DNA of 64,000 bases. It comes from Nicotiana tabacum. Taxonomy: Eukaryota; Streptophyta; Magnoliopsida; Solanales; Solanaceae. Of the stretch, positions 21,693 to 32,824 are shown one piece after another. Within the stretch, counting starts at the first letter, position 1, and each line of letters opens with the position of its first letter. Both the position numbers and the translations under genes were made by a program. Where the stretch lies: contig NC_134087.1 in NCBI RefSeq assembly GCF_000715075.1, positions 158,335,436-158,399,435 on the forward strand. The letters run 5' to 3'. The notes under the pieces were generated by a model that was not told the origin of the DNA, did no database searches, and saw only the letters and a list, made by a program, of their open reading frames with translations.

Positions 21693-23621
21693 ATGGAAAC
21701 CACTTCGGGGCTAATCCAGCAGGGGACGGGGGGTGCTGCTCCTAGTTCTCAAGAACCGAGGGAGTTCACTCTAGAGACGGTGTCCTTGATAAGAGAGGAA
21801 CACCTAGAGATGGCGAGGAGATACTGCAGGTGGAGCGTGGGGATAACACTGTAGGTGCTTTCCCTACATGAGGGCATTCCAGACTCCACTGATGGATTAT
21901 TGAGCATATACCTACACCCTTTCGCATTTGCCCCCCTGATAGGGTTGTGTTTGATTTTTGCTTGAAGTATCAGGTTACCCTGACACAGATTAATAAGTCA
22001 TTTTGGCGAACAACGTTAATGATGAGGTTTTTCATGGAGAAGGCCGGACTTGAATTCACGCTTGATCACCTTGTCAGGCTATGTAGGCCCTTTCATCGTC
22101 GAGGCCTGCTAACTCTAAGATGTCGCTCGTCCATGCCCTTTGTTATTAATGACGAGGAAAGAGGAGATCGAGAGTGGGCCAGTTGGTTTATCCAGGTCCG
22201 GACGACCGACATTATCCCTGTGGAGTTTTTGCCATTTCCTGGAAGGTGGAATTATGCATGTGAGTGAGGCGTTTGGCACTTTTTTAGATTTCACCTATAG
22301 CAAAAATCAGCTGAGTAATAATGTTGTCTCCCTTGTTGCAGCAACTTCGTGGATGCTGGGTGAAGTCCATGATCTTCCCGTCTGGGTTCGGAAGCTGGTG
22401 ACCCATTCATCCTGTGACGAGCGCAGGTGGCGAGCTATACTTCGTATCGGATGGGGAGCGCATTACCAAGCTATATGCATATGCTGCCTTTGCCTTGCCT
22501 TCGTATACTCGAGGTAATATTTTCCTCTTCAATTTGTGTTGGATTTGCCGTTTGCAGATATCGGGCGGTTCCTTGGGATGGGGCACCCGCGGTGTGATGG
22601 AGCCTTTAGTGGTGCTGGTCGGGCTCACATTTTCGAGGAAAGGCCTCGCCCAGGTCCGCTGCTCCCGGAGCGCCTGATTCCCGATCGGCGGTTCCTTTGA
22701 GCGAATGCCATGCCCGAGGTCAATTCTTCTGGGGCCGCATGGCAAGATCAACAGGAGTGTGTTCCGACTTCGAGGAAGTCCGTCGGCTTCACTTTTTGGT
22801 GAGTTCATGTACAATTTCCCTATGCCCCATGCCCTCCTCCCTCTATTGAACCTTCCTTGTGCAGGCCTGTGATAGGCTTAGGTTTGAGCTGCTCCATCAA
22901 AGGGCCAAGCTTCAAAAAATTCTGGATGATGGCGAATCCCTTAGGCTTCTTAGCGAGAAGAAGGAAGTTGAGCTGCAAAATTGGCGATATGAGGCGCACC
23001 GAAGCTCAAACTATTATAGCTATTTGATGGAGCAGGTAACTTTCTGTAGTACGTGCTTCACTCCTTTCTAAACTTTAAGGCTAACCCCTTTTGCCGTATC
23101 AGTTGCAGAGAAAGGTAGAGGCCTTGGAGTACCTCAAAGGCGACGTCAACCGTGCCAGAGTTGATTGCGGGGAGCTAAAATCTCAAGTGCATGCTCGAAC
23201 TTTGGAGGAGATGAGTCCCTCGGCTAAGGTTCCTGCCTTTGAGGTCCAACTCCGTTTGACTTATGACCATGCCAAAGTTCAAGCGGATATTATTGGGAAA
23301 CTCGAATATGATCTCTCGAAGGTTAGAGCTGAGATAATTGATGCTCAGGAAGAAGAGGCACTAAGCCAAACCAAGGCTGATCGTAAGATGGCGATTCGTA
23401 TGAAGGATGTTGCTGATGCCCAAGCCGAACTGAAGCGAGCCCTTGATCGGGGGAAGAGGATCGAGGAATATGCTCGTTGTAGATCCCAAAGAGAGGTACT
23501 CGAGGAGGTCGGTGCAAGGGGTTTCGTCCTCTCGGAGGAATTAGCTCGAACAAGGGTGGATAAGCATGATGCTCAGTTATTTCTTGTTGATGTTGCGGAG
23601 GGCGAATTTGACAAGTTGTAG
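21693..23621 (+). pseudogene. Antisense spliced gene of D1 (Transposase_28-like N-terminus, coiled-coil C-terminus)
   Basis: Five exons fit the three D copies. Exon 1 21693-22259 (ATG; METTSGLIQQ, then FDFCLKYQVTLTQI, GLEFTLDHLVRLCRPF, TTDIIPVEFLPFPG), intron 22260-22341 (GTGAGT..GCAG); exon 2 22342-22470; exon 3 22558-22798; intron 22799-22864; exon 4 22865-23035; intron 23036-23102; exon 5 23103-23621, ending GEFDKL-stop. Exon 1-2 resembles the 'putative gypsy type transposon' domain (PF04195 type). Exons 4-5 form a long Glu/Lys/Arg/Ala coiled coil. Damage in this copy: TAG at 21852, a one-base loss in a C run near 21931, and the exon-2 donor changed from GT to CT (22471). Role unknown; antisense additional ORFs are known in Tat elements. 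Confidence 0.7.
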
Positions 23622-24203
23622 CCCTTTAGCGCAGAGTGTAGACTTTGCCATTTTGTCCCTCTAGATTTTGCCATTTTGTCGTTTTGTTTCTGATATGTGC
23701 AGAATATGCCTATAGATGGAGAATGCGCCTTTTTTGCGCATGTAATATATAAGAAGGAATTTGAAACTTTATCTCATCTATACTTTTTTATTTGTTATTG
23801 ATTTCGACTGGGTGGGTTGGTTTTGATGTTCGGTGGGATCCTCGTAGGTTTGGGACTAATCGGACAAGTCCGGGGGCTCTTAAGCGTGATCCTTGACGTG
23901 AGCAGGTGTCGGGGCCTCCGTACTTGGCCTGGCTATTTAGGCTTAGTCTTCGAGTCGGGCTCCGGCTCGAGCCTCCTCACCCTTGCATTTTTTGTGCCCG
24001 TGCGGGTAGGTAGTATTTGCTTTTATCTCCTGTCCCTGGACATTTGCCGTTCCAATCATTTTGGGTCTAGTCTCCTTGTCGCATTGTGACTCGAGCTTCA
24101 ATTAACCCTCATGCTCTTTCCTGCCTGCATGGGCAGATGATGATGGCCCTTTGTGTTTTGGGTTGAAGTGACCTTACGGGCGCGCGACCCGGAGGTTTAC
24201 TCG

Positions 24204-24470
24204 GCCGGCGACAGTGGCACTTGTGCCGTGCCCTTAGTCACATTACTGTTTTGGGGTCCAGTCTCAAATTCACGTTGTAATTCGAGCTGTAATCGACAAA
24301 TATTTTGAGTTTCTGACCGGCGATGGTGGCACTTATGACGTGCCTTTAGGCACACTATAGTTTTCGGGTCCAGTCTCCGAGTCGCATTGCGATTTGGGCT
24401 GTAATCGACCCTTAATTTCTTTGAGTTTCTGGCCGACGATAGTGGCACTTATTCCATTTGGTCGTTGAGA
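24204..24470. repeat. 115-bp tandem repeat in D1 spacer
   Basis: Units begin at CCGGCGACAGTGGCAC (24204), CCGGCGATGGTGGCAC (24317) and CCGACGATAGTGGCAC (24433). Also present in D3 (56349, 56465, 56583) and D2 (62309, 62424, 62540). Confidence 0.75.
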
Positions 24471-25140
24471 CCTTTCAGTATGTGGCCCGGAGGCTTGCAT
24501 AGTTAACTATTTTGGATTCGGTCTCCGAATCGGGGTACGATTCGAGCTCATTTTAATCCTAAAGTTGTCAAAATTTTTTAGCTGGTGACAATGGCTCTTA
24601 CGCTGTTTGGTCGTAGAGACCTTTCAATATAAGGCCCGTAGGCTTGCTTAGCTGGCGACAATGGCTCTTACGCTATTTTTGCCCGTGGGCTTTTTTGTAG
24701 GATTTGTTTCCTCTTGTTAAGGTCTTTTTAGAGTATTTTTGCCTGACCCGTCATCGGTTCCAAAGGAACCTCGATATCAAGTCGTTGTCGGCGATGTTTT
24801 GAGTACCCGTAAGGTTCATAGCTCGTAGGTCGAGTAGATCGACGCTCTTGCGGTTTGGAGCCAACGTGGTCGGAGCTTATTTTTTCCTGTTGAGGGAAGC
24901 CTGTTTTAACCAGTTCTTTCTGAAGTATATTCGAAGTAGTTTCTTGCAAATTTTAGTGACAATCGGGCATCCCCGAATCGCATTATTTTGGTTGTATCAG
25001 TCGTTTTGACCGTAGTCATGTGCATTTGGCCGTAGCTATTTTTGATCCCAAGCGATAGTTTAGGCGTCTACACCGAGGGTATGCCCTTTAAGGATTCTTA
25101 CAAATGCGATGTATAGCCTAAACTTCGAGGTTTTCATACC

Positions 25141-25221
25141 TATTGAGGTCATACAGTTTGTTATGCCTATTCAGGTCTTACAGTTTGTCATGCCTATTGA
25201 GGTCTTAAAGTTTGTATCATG
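25141..25221. repeat. 27-bp tandem repeat in D1 spacer
   Basis: Three units of TATTGAGGTC-TACAGTTTGT-ATGCC (25141, 25168, 25195). D2 (63250-63345) and D3 (57290-57390) have about four. Confidence 0.8.
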
Positions 25222-25869
25222 TAGAATAGATCTGGTTATGCTGAGTCTGCCCGCTAGGAGTCTTACAGTTTTGGATTTTCCAGTGCTCGGTGATTGGCGA
25301 CAGTCTCCGAGTCATCGAGTTTGTCTAAGCTTGAAGACCACTTTTCGTGAACTCGGAGTTGCATTGTGAGGGCTTTGTGATCCCGGGGTTCCGACCCTGG
25401 GGCCATGTGGGCGTTGAACTGTTTAAGTCTCCGAGTATCTCGGGACGTATTCAGCGGAGAGGCCTTTGCTGCGAATATGCCGAAATAGCCTTTTTCGAAG
25501 TATGAAATGCCGAAAAGATATTCTTTATTGCTTGGCATAAATATAGGCTGTAAATACATGTTGTCTCGTTGGTGTGAGCTCGGCCCGCGTGAGTGCGGCT
25601 CCTCTAATCATCTGATCTGTTTACATGATTCTATTTTGAAACTTAGCCTGCCATTCATTGGCCCTTCTGAGGGGCCGATGTCCTTAAGAGAGGGCCATCG
25701 CACGTCGTCTGACTGTAGAAGAAAAGACCAACGATTTCGTCGGATCCTCTTTTGGGGGGTGTGCTGCTCTGCTAATAATCTTGCTGGCAGGACCCTCTTT
25801 AGGTTGGAAGTCCAGTCGAGGGAAGAGAGCATGGCGGGCCCCGCAGAGGTCTCGGATCTCCGAGTGGAG

Positions 25870-26559
25870 TTAGAACTTATGAATGCCTCAGTTGAATGCC
25901 TGTATATAGGTTAGCAAAAGAAAAGAAACAACAAGGGAGCAGAGTAGTTCTTCCCTGTTGCGGGATGTGTAGGCGACGTTTCGAGGCCTGGTATGTTTCT
26001 GCCATTTTAAGGCGCGTGCCCTTAATACAGCCTTCTGCTATGTTCAACCAGGCTTGGCCAAAGATAGGGTTTCGCTCACCCTTTGATCCCTTCGAGGGCG
26101 GAGGCATTGATGCCGGCAATGGGTCATATGGTGAGGGATTTCCTCTCGTCGCGTGTAGCTCCTTGTCGAATACTTTAGTCCCACCTCTATCGTGGAGTTT
26201 CATCCCTTTGGTGGAGTGTGGTCGAAGTCACCTTCGAGTGGTGTGCCCATTCTCATTTGAATGAAACGTTCGTGTTTCGCAGGCTCGGCGTTCCAGCCTA
26301 AGCTCAGGCAGGCTGTATAGAGGAAGCGGCCATCCTGATTGTTGTGGCGATCGGCGTCTGGAATCCATCAAAGATTCGAGGTATGGGAGTGATTTGGTTC
26401 GTTAGTACGAACCGCCCTATTAGCTTTGGCCTGACATCGTCGGTATAATTGATCGAACCATCTGCACTCATAAACACATGTTTTATTTGAAATAGTTCAA
26501 ATGAGGGAGGGAGTTACCAATCGTGTTAATACGAGGCCGAGGCGAAGTCTCGGCGTCTC
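25870..26559 (-). pseudogene. D1 protease-like part of gag-pro
   Basis: Downstream of gag on the - strand. The order and a short patch around 26050-26110 (Ser-Thr-Leu, then Glu-Gly-Ile-Lys in shifted frames) resemble the end of a Tat retropepsin. The active-site triplet is not readable because of stops and frameshifts. The assignment rests mainly on position and is weak. Confidence 0.3.
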
Positions 26560-27940
26560 TTTCCTTAGATGTAAGGGTTTCCTTTGGGTATATTCCCCGG
26601 ACCCATCTTTCCCCAGCGATGAGCCCTTTCACTCTGCATTTTATGGATCTTTAAAGGGTGTCGCCGCCCCTTTACTATCGTGGCAATACACCGTGGCATG
26701 TCAGCTTCATTTTTCCCGATATCCTTCCTCCCTTGGAGCTGAATCCGAGCCTGACTGCTCCATGATACTTGGTGGCAATCTCTATTGAATAGCACAGTTG
26801 TCGTTCTTTTGAGTCGGTGACCGCGCGCGCCCTGCGGTTCCTGCGCCGGGCCATGGTTCTCTTGAAGGGGTCTTGGTCGAATAGGTCTGAGCCACCTGGC
26901 GTTCCCGGTTTTGCTTATGGTGATCATGATGTTTGGTATCGCAATGCTAAAATTGTACTCAGCTGGGCGGGATTTCCCTGCCAGTTGTGCCTAGTTAAAT
27001 ATAGTTCCATTAGAGGTTCTTCGAGGGTTCTGTCCTCGGGCTATTTCCCTATTGTTGTGAGGTAGGTTGCATCTCGAGTCGTTCCTTCCATTCACAGCGC
27101 ATGGATGATACCTCCATCCGTTTGGCATTAGCTTCTTTGCGGGAGTCTGCTTGGATATACCGAGCCCGAGGAGGTTCCCAGACAATTGTCCACGGCCCCG
27201 ATTCGTGGCTAGTGCCAGGTGTGGGCATCCAACTAGACTTTGGCTGGGTATCTGATCAGGCTTCACTTGAAATGCCCTGGAGTTGTCGGTCATGATTCGT
27301 TCAGGCCTATGGTGAAGGCATGTGTTGGCCGATTGTCCGAAACCGGGAGCGATCTCATTCGTCCTATCAGGGAATGGGGTTCGGCTTCGTGCGGTATTTC
27401 ATTTCTTCTTCGTTTGGCCTCAGTTGTATTGGGCCCTCTTGGTACTGCTTTGATGGTGTCGGTGCGTGCTTCCGCGGAGGACCACGTTGGTATGGTAATC
27501 GAGTCTGTGAGGTCAGGTGCCAGGAGGTGGCACTGTGTCATAGTTTCTTTCGAGAGAGTTTCTTCGAGCTTACTCAACGAGATAGGCTCGAACTCATCAT
27601 CTTGGAGGTCGCTGCCTTTGAATAAGCTCGCGTAAGTGGTGGTGTGCCCGTAGGGATCTGAGGTCCTGTCGCACCTAGGGGGTTTCGGCGTTACGGAGTT
27701 TTGTGAAGTGAGTTTCAGGACCATTTCCTTGGGAGACGATTGCTGTAAGAGCTTCCATGAACCTAATTCAATCCTTTCAAAGAGATTCCTACGCAACCTC
27801 ACTGCAGCGGGGTCGGTTACCGATCCGTCGTTACTTGATCTCTCGGGTACCAGTTCGGTTTAAGGAGGTGTCTCCGGCGCTACTGCATTGGGAGTCTCCG
27901 GGCGACTTTGCAGCTGAGCGATAGCCAACTGTCGTGCCTG
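26560..27940 (-). pseudogene. gag: D1 gag (Tat lineage), degenerate
   Basis: On the - strand the 27290-27802 frame reads ESGSWKLLQ-like, then a proline-rich stretch, DPYGHTTTYA, LEETLSKETMTQCH, RNEIPHE and LPVSDNRPTHAFTIGLN. In order these match the plant Tat-type retrotransposon gag: conserved TDP-EH-Y, GEALTWYH-like, RDETLREF-like and LPV-D-A--AF--GL motifs. 26991-27293 and 26565-26927 continue in other frames; the latter holds the region of the expected zinc finger (ENHGPAQEPQGARGH), with cysteines lost. Many changes are C-to-T type, as expected of methylated repeats. It would form the particle shell; not functional here. Confidence 0.5.
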
Positions 27941-28285
27941 TAACATTTCAAAAATAACATGAAGATTAACTTCCTGTTCTACCCTGTCCGGTCAGTGCGC
28001 TGTATGCTGTCATTGGTGCATGAGGTTTCATCGACCTATTGCGCGCCTTGCAAGCCCGCGTCTACTTGAATTGACCTAAATGCGTTATCGCGGTCCTACG
28101 GTGTCGCGCTAACCTGTAGAGGAGTCATACTGTTTTCGCTGTGGCTTTCAGGGTAGTCATTCTCGATTTTGCTTACCGAGCCGGACATTAACCTGAAATC
28201 AAAAGATCTTGGCCAAGAAAAAGTGTGAAAGATAATGTGCGTTTGTGTGATGAAACTAGCAAGAAAATAATCACTATTATTTTTA
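27941..28285 (-). other. D1 leader between PBS and gag
   Basis: About 350 bp. A small - strand ORF (28096-28290, containing MSGSVSKIENDYPES) may be the decayed N-terminus of gag; D3 has the same sequence at about 60100-60300. No other gene. Confidence 0.4.
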
Positions 28286-28306
28286 GCCACACGGTGGGCG
28301 CCAAAC
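28286..28306 (-). other. D1 primer-binding site region
   Basis: On the - strand GTTTGGCGCCCACCGTG follows the LTR end GTAAACA. The TGGCGCC core is the kind used by Athila/Tat elements (tRNA-Asp-like); the exact tRNA was not identified. D3 has the same site at 60310-60330. Confidence 0.65.
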
Positions 28307-29063
28307 TGTTTACAATGAAAATGGTAACAACAATTAAATTTGTAAATGTGATTCTAAAAATACGTGATCTATTCCGAAGCTAGTTGTTAGAGCAGTTGAT
28401 GCTATGAACGTGAAGCTTAAGGATGAAATGCGAGCTAAAACAAGACAGTAATCAAACCGAAGGGCCTGTTGCCCGGATGCAAAGCCGGTCGATAAGGACC
28501 TCGGGGTCGGGACTCGAATCGAGCTCGAGCTATTGAGGGAAACCGGGAATAGGATAACAATTAAGGATACGATCAAGCAAGGCTCTTTACGGCCAAAGTT
28601 TCACAATATAGCATGAAATAAGTAAGAAGACAATAGATGTTAAAGTGGCCTCGAGCCAGTGAGAATGAATAAAATAGGAGAAAGAGAGAGAGAGAGATTA
28701 TTACTTTTGTGGAGAAATGGAGCAACATCATCCCTTTACAAATTGGTATGGGTTCCCCTTATATAGGCGAGGGAACACGGTATGGTACAAATATGTGGAG
28801 ATCAAATACAAAGTACGGAGATGGGATGGTTTGACATGATGCCTCAGCATAGGCTCTGGATAGGCCGGGCCTATCAGACGTAGCCATGTGCCTTGGGGGC
28901 TTCCCCCTCCATCCTGGCTTCGATCTTTGTTTCCTCCAAGTCGGGCTCCGACGAACCCCGAGGTTGAGAACTTGGTCGCGGCCTCCCGCCCTCAGGGTCC
29001 AGAGGCATGCTTCCGAAATGTCCCGACAACGAGAAATCAAGTCTTCTGATTTCTCCGCATACA
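28307..29063 (-). repeat. D1 5' LTR
   Basis: 757 bp. On the - strand TGTATGCGGAG (29063) to ATTGTAAACA (28307). TATA box near 28758-28767 on the - strand; GA microsatellite at 28684-28700. Confidence 0.85.
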
Positions 29064-29068
29064 TTGAT
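29064..29068. other. Target-site duplication of D1 (right)
   Basis: TTGAT, identical to 19793-19797. Confidence 0.85.
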
Positions 29069-29377
29069 AAATTCCAAATTGAGTCAATTGAGCATATGTA
29101 GTAGACTAGTGCTTTTGAGTCACTTCTTGAGGCTTGGCTGTTGACATTTAATTATTTTGAAATTTCATTGCATTCTTGATATTGAGTTTTAAATGAGGGA
29201 GTTATTTGGTTGAAGTTCACATGCTTGAGCCTAATTATTAGTACCAACCAAAGCCATAAATGTAGTGATTAATTGGAAAATGTGATTTGGAAATGATAGC
29301 AATGCTAATTGTGCTTTAAATGGTAGAGCCTCATTGAGTATTTGGTTTTGATTTGCTTGAGGACAAGCAAAAATATT
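29069..29377 (+). other. E interior right of D1, no gene
   Basis: The 3' untranslated part of E. It contains the widely conserved GCTTGAGGACAAGCAA block at 29355-29370 just ahead of the PPT. Confidence 0.55.
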
Positions 29378-29390
29378 AAAATGGGGGTAT
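29378..29390 (+). other. Polypurine tract of E
   Basis: AAAATGGGGGTAT immediately before the LTR start TGATGAGTGG, the arrangement of Athila/Tat-type elements. Confidence 0.65.
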
Positions 29391-30832
29391 TGATGAGTGG
29401 TGATTTTACCACTTATTTTAGTCTCTTTTCATTAGTTTTTGTATCCTTTAATTAAAAGACGAGGTAATTTATGGTGTGCATTGCTAGATTTTCAAGTACA
29501 ATGAGTCTTAAAGAGAATTGAAATCAAATGAAGTGGAATTGAGCAAAAAAGAGTTAAAAAGCGCAAATGCATTCAATGATCTCGCATATGCAGAACACTG
29601 CTGGCATCTGTGAGCTCACATCTGCGAGAATATGGCCATATCTTCGAAATTGCCAATGTACCACTGGGGTCGCACCTACGCTTGGGAATTCGCACCTACC
29701 GAGCCGCTTCTGCGGTAGAAGTACGCATTTGCGGAGCTGCTTCTGCGATGACATGTTCGCTTCTATGGAACAACCAATTCTCCACAAGACTCGCATCTGC
29801 GAGTAAAATTCCGCATCTGTAGAGCCACACCTATGATGACTCTTCCGCAGGTACGACCAATGGGCTTCAGCTCTGGGTAAACTTGCATTTCACAATTTCT
29901 CCATCCCAAACCCATAAAAACACGACCTAGTTCATTTGCACAGACATCTTTGGCTAATTTTTGGTCTTCTAGACTAAGAAAGACAATCTTTGGAGCTAGG
30001 GTTCTTGCACACACACTTGGGATATGAAGACTTTGGATGAGAATTTCTTTTTTTTTACTCATTCTTTTGATTTCTTTTGAATATCTAAGTGTGCAGTATT
30101 TATTCCACTACTTGAAACTTATTTATGGAAATATTCATTGTTAAAGTTTTGATTAAATGCCTTATTATGCATATGTATTGAATGATTTTTATTAATTATG
30201 AAGTGAGTTAATTATTTTTTAATTATTCTTGTTCTTTAATATTTCCAAAGGGATTAGCTAACCCTAAGACTCGCTCATTAACTTTGAATTAATCTTGAAA
30301 AATGTAATTTGGATTAGGAAAGATTAATTAACAAGAACTTGATGCGTTAACCTTCCCTTTATAGATTCTACCTAGGGATATGATTGAACTACTTTTAGCC
30401 ATATTCGGATGCTCTTAATCTCTTAATTGTTTTAGGGATAATTCAATTAGGAAGTCTTGTTAGTTTTCGAAATGAGCTAATAAAGAATTAATACCCGAGG
30501 CTAATTAACATAAACTCGCTCATATTTGTAAAATCATAAAATAAATTGAATCGTTACTTAAGTGTAATTCCCCGTGTATCCATGTTTGTAGTTGTAGCCA
30601 TTGATCATTTTACTTTCTTTCTAGGTTCGTTTACATTTTTGCATTTAGATAAAATATTTTCTCAACACATTTATTAGTGTTTCGCTTAGCATAATAAGCG
30701 ATAATTCTCTTACTTGCCTCATCGCCTGCATATTGTTCTCTGTGGGATTCGACCCTGACCCATAGTTGGATAAATTATATTGCATGCAATCATGTCCACT
30801 TACTCTTTGAGGAGTGGATTTGGACGTCGTCA
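29391..30832 (+). repeat. 3' LTR of E
   Basis: 1442 bp, TGATGAGTGG to GTCGTCA. It has a CpG-word cluster (29560-29850) and ends with the TGTGGGATTCGACCCTGACC block (30741) common near the 3' end of this LTR class. Directly followed by LTR A2 sequence. No PBS follows, as expected of a 3' LTR. Short ORFs on both strands are not genes. Confidence 0.6.
29560..29850 (+). repeat. CTGCGG word cluster in LTR E
   Basis: Repeated words: CTCGCATATGCAG, CACATCTGCGAG, CCGCTTCTGCGG, GCTGCTTCTGCGATG, CTCGCATCTGCGAG. Similar words occur in LTR B (35380-35560 and 43555-43770). Confidence 0.6.
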
Positions 30833-32813
30833 CTGCACGAACAACTCACGTGCCATAAATATCAACTGCGCGACGTATTCATGTGCAAATAATCACAACC
30901 GCGCGACATATCATGTGCTAATAATCACAACCGCACGACGTATTCACATGCTAATAAACACAATCGCACGACCAATTCACATGCCAATAACCAAAACCGC
31001 ACGGCCAATTCACGTGCCAATAATCACAACTACACGGCCAATTCACGTGCTACCATTCCAATCCATATCACACAGAAAGCAGACATACAAGAATAAATGT
31101 ATATGTACATGAACATGGGATGTCAAATTTCATACTTATGGACTGGTGCAACTGACATGCTAAAGTGTATGCATGTGTGTAGTGTGCTATAATAGCACAA
31201 ATCGGGAAATAACATCATGAAAGTAGCAATTATCAAGTTCAATCAGGAGATTAACCTTTATATGACCTCAAACATGGTTCTATTATCTCACCAAGGGGTA
31301 CAAACATAAGAAACATAACAACATGAAGCTTAACAATCAATTCAAGGTATATCATAGCCTAGGAACTAACCTGAGCATGAATAATACCCCGTGCACGTAC
31401 ATGGGCTTAACCCCGCCACTCATAGCACGTAGCCATCACTAATAACTCAGGAAACTAATACCTCAACCAAGTTTAGGAAATATACTTACCTCAGATAAGA
31501 CAAATCAATACTCTAACAATGCCTTCCTGCTCGAGTCGGCCTCCGAATGGCTCGAATCTAGCAAAAAGCAACCCAAAAACATCATAGGAATCCAACCCAA
31601 ATGATAAAGGTCGAATCGTTAATCAAATACTCATAGTCAGTCAAAAAGTCAACCCGGGCCCGCACCTCAAAACCCGACAAAACTCGCAAATCCCGAACAC
31701 CCATAATCTGCCGAGTCCAATTATATGGTTAGATTCAAAAATCAAGTCCAACACTCAAAAGTTCAAAATACACTTTCTTATCTTTCAAGCCAAAACCTTT
31801 TTTTCTCCTTTTGGATTACTTGATTTAGAGCAAATATCATTGATAGATTCAAGTAGAAATCATAGATCTAAGTTAGGATTCCTTACACCAATGATGCATA
31901 TGAAATCTCCTCAAAAATCTCCCAAATCCAAGTTGTGTAGCTCCCAAAATAATAAAATGAAGTCTATGTATGAAATGAGACTTAAATGGAGAAGTATGAA
32001 ATTTCAGCACCTAGCATCATGCCTGGGGTTCGTGCAATGCACACCCTTAAGGCAAACCCATCTGAGGTCGTGCCTGGGGTTCACGCAACGCGCTCCCTTA
32101 AGGCAATCCTCTGCAACTCGATGCCCAAATTTCTGCAATTTAACCATTCCAAAACCCCTCCCGAACACCCCGAAATTCACTCAAGCCCCTCAGAACCGCG
32201 TATGAACATACCAACAAGTCCCAAAATATAAGACAAACCTACTCGAGGCCTCAAACCCCACAAATAACATCAAAACCACCAATCTCACCTTAATTCAAGC
32301 TTACGAACTATTTCAATTTCCAAATTCCAAACTTACACTGACCATGTCTAAACAACTTGGAATCACCTCAAGTTTTGCACACAAGTTCCAAATCACATAA
32401 CAAACCTATTCCAACTTGTAGAATAACAATCTAAACACGATAAAATCAAAGATAGCTCCCAGTCAAACCTATACACTTTTCAAACCTTCAAATTTACTTT
32501 TGCCGTTAGAGACAAAACCTTCTAAAAGCATCCAAATACGAATCCAGACATATGCCTGAGTCAAAATTACCATATGAACCAATTGGAACCATCAAAATGC
32601 AAATCCGAGACCAGTTACACAAAAGTCAACCTTTGGTCAACTCTTCAACTTTAAGCCTCCAAAAATGAAAATTTCTCTTCCAAATCAATCCTGAACCTCT
32701 CGAACATCAAAACCAACCATACACGCAAGCCGTAATAATCATATGAAGCAACTAAAGACCTCAAACCATCGAACAGAATGCCAATGCTCAAAACGCCCTC
32801 TCGGGTCATTACA
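30833..32813 (-). repeat. A2 3' LTR, first part
   Basis: On the - strand it starts TGTAATGACCC at 32813 and matches A1 7463-9007 plus 14096 onward, so it preserves the uninterrupted Copia target. It carries decayed CpG words (31980-32110) and a 33-bp G-box repeat (30847-31060). Cut at 30833 by E. No gene. Confidence 0.7.
30847..31060 (-). repeat. 33-bp tandem repeat carrying G-box words
   Basis: Seven units. CACGTG or a one-base variant starts at 30847, 30880, 30912, 30945, 30978, 31011 and 31044 (steps 33, 32, 33, 33, 33, 33), each with an AATCACAACCGCACG-like partner. The related + strand LTR has only two such units (16107 and 16142). Confidence 0.8.
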
Positions 32814-32824
32814 TTCTCCCCCAC
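32814..32824 (-). other. Polypurine tract of A2
   Basis: GTGGGGGAGAA on the - strand, directly before LTR start TGTAATGACC. Confidence 0.8.

Larger units (their letters stand above)
23622..25869. other. D1 spacer, repeat-rich, no gene
   Basis: Between the antisense gene and the gag-protease relic. It holds a 115-bp tandem array (24204-24470), a 27-bp tandem array (25141-25221) and many GGTCCAGTCTCCGAGTCGC-type words. This is where RT and integrase would be in an autonomous Tat element; none of their motifs is visible on the - strand. Confidence 0.6.
19798..29063 (-). mobile_element. Tat-like element D1 with gag-protease relic and antisense gene
   Basis: 9266 bp, perfect TSD TTGAT on both sides. 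The element lies on the - strand: TATA box, PBS (28286-28306) and gag all read leftwards. Order on the - strand: 5' LTR 29063-28307, PBS, leader, gag, protease-like part, repeat-rich spacer, then (on the + strand) a multi-exon antisense gene, a hairpin, and 3' LTR 20560-19798. LTRs are 757 and 763 bp, roughly 92% alike by eye. No RT, RNase H or integrase is visible, so it depends on another element. Confidence 0.85.
18216..30832 (+). mobile_element. 5'-truncated Athila/Tat-like element E with nested D1
   Basis: The right end is clear: a PPT-like AAAATGGGGGTAT (29378-29390) follows the conserved GCTTGAGGACAAGCAA block (29355), then an LTR from TGATGAGTGG to GTCGTCA at 30832. The left end is not an LTR. 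LTR A2 stops matching at about 18215, and unassigned sequence (18216-18300) leads into T-rich repeats. The 5' LTR and all coding sequence are therefore missing. D1 occupies 19798-29063. Confidence 0.55.

Noticed and set aside
22407..22814. 135-aa - strand ORF opposite exons 2-3 of the antisense gene
   Set aside because: Shadow of the + strand exons; the counterparts in D2 and D3 have different frames, and no gag or pol similarity is seen.
19798..29063. D elements read as + strand retrotransposons
   Set aside because: The antisense gene suggests + orientation at first. PBS (GTTTGGCGCC) next to the 28307 LTR, the TATA boxes and the gag motifs are all on the - strand.
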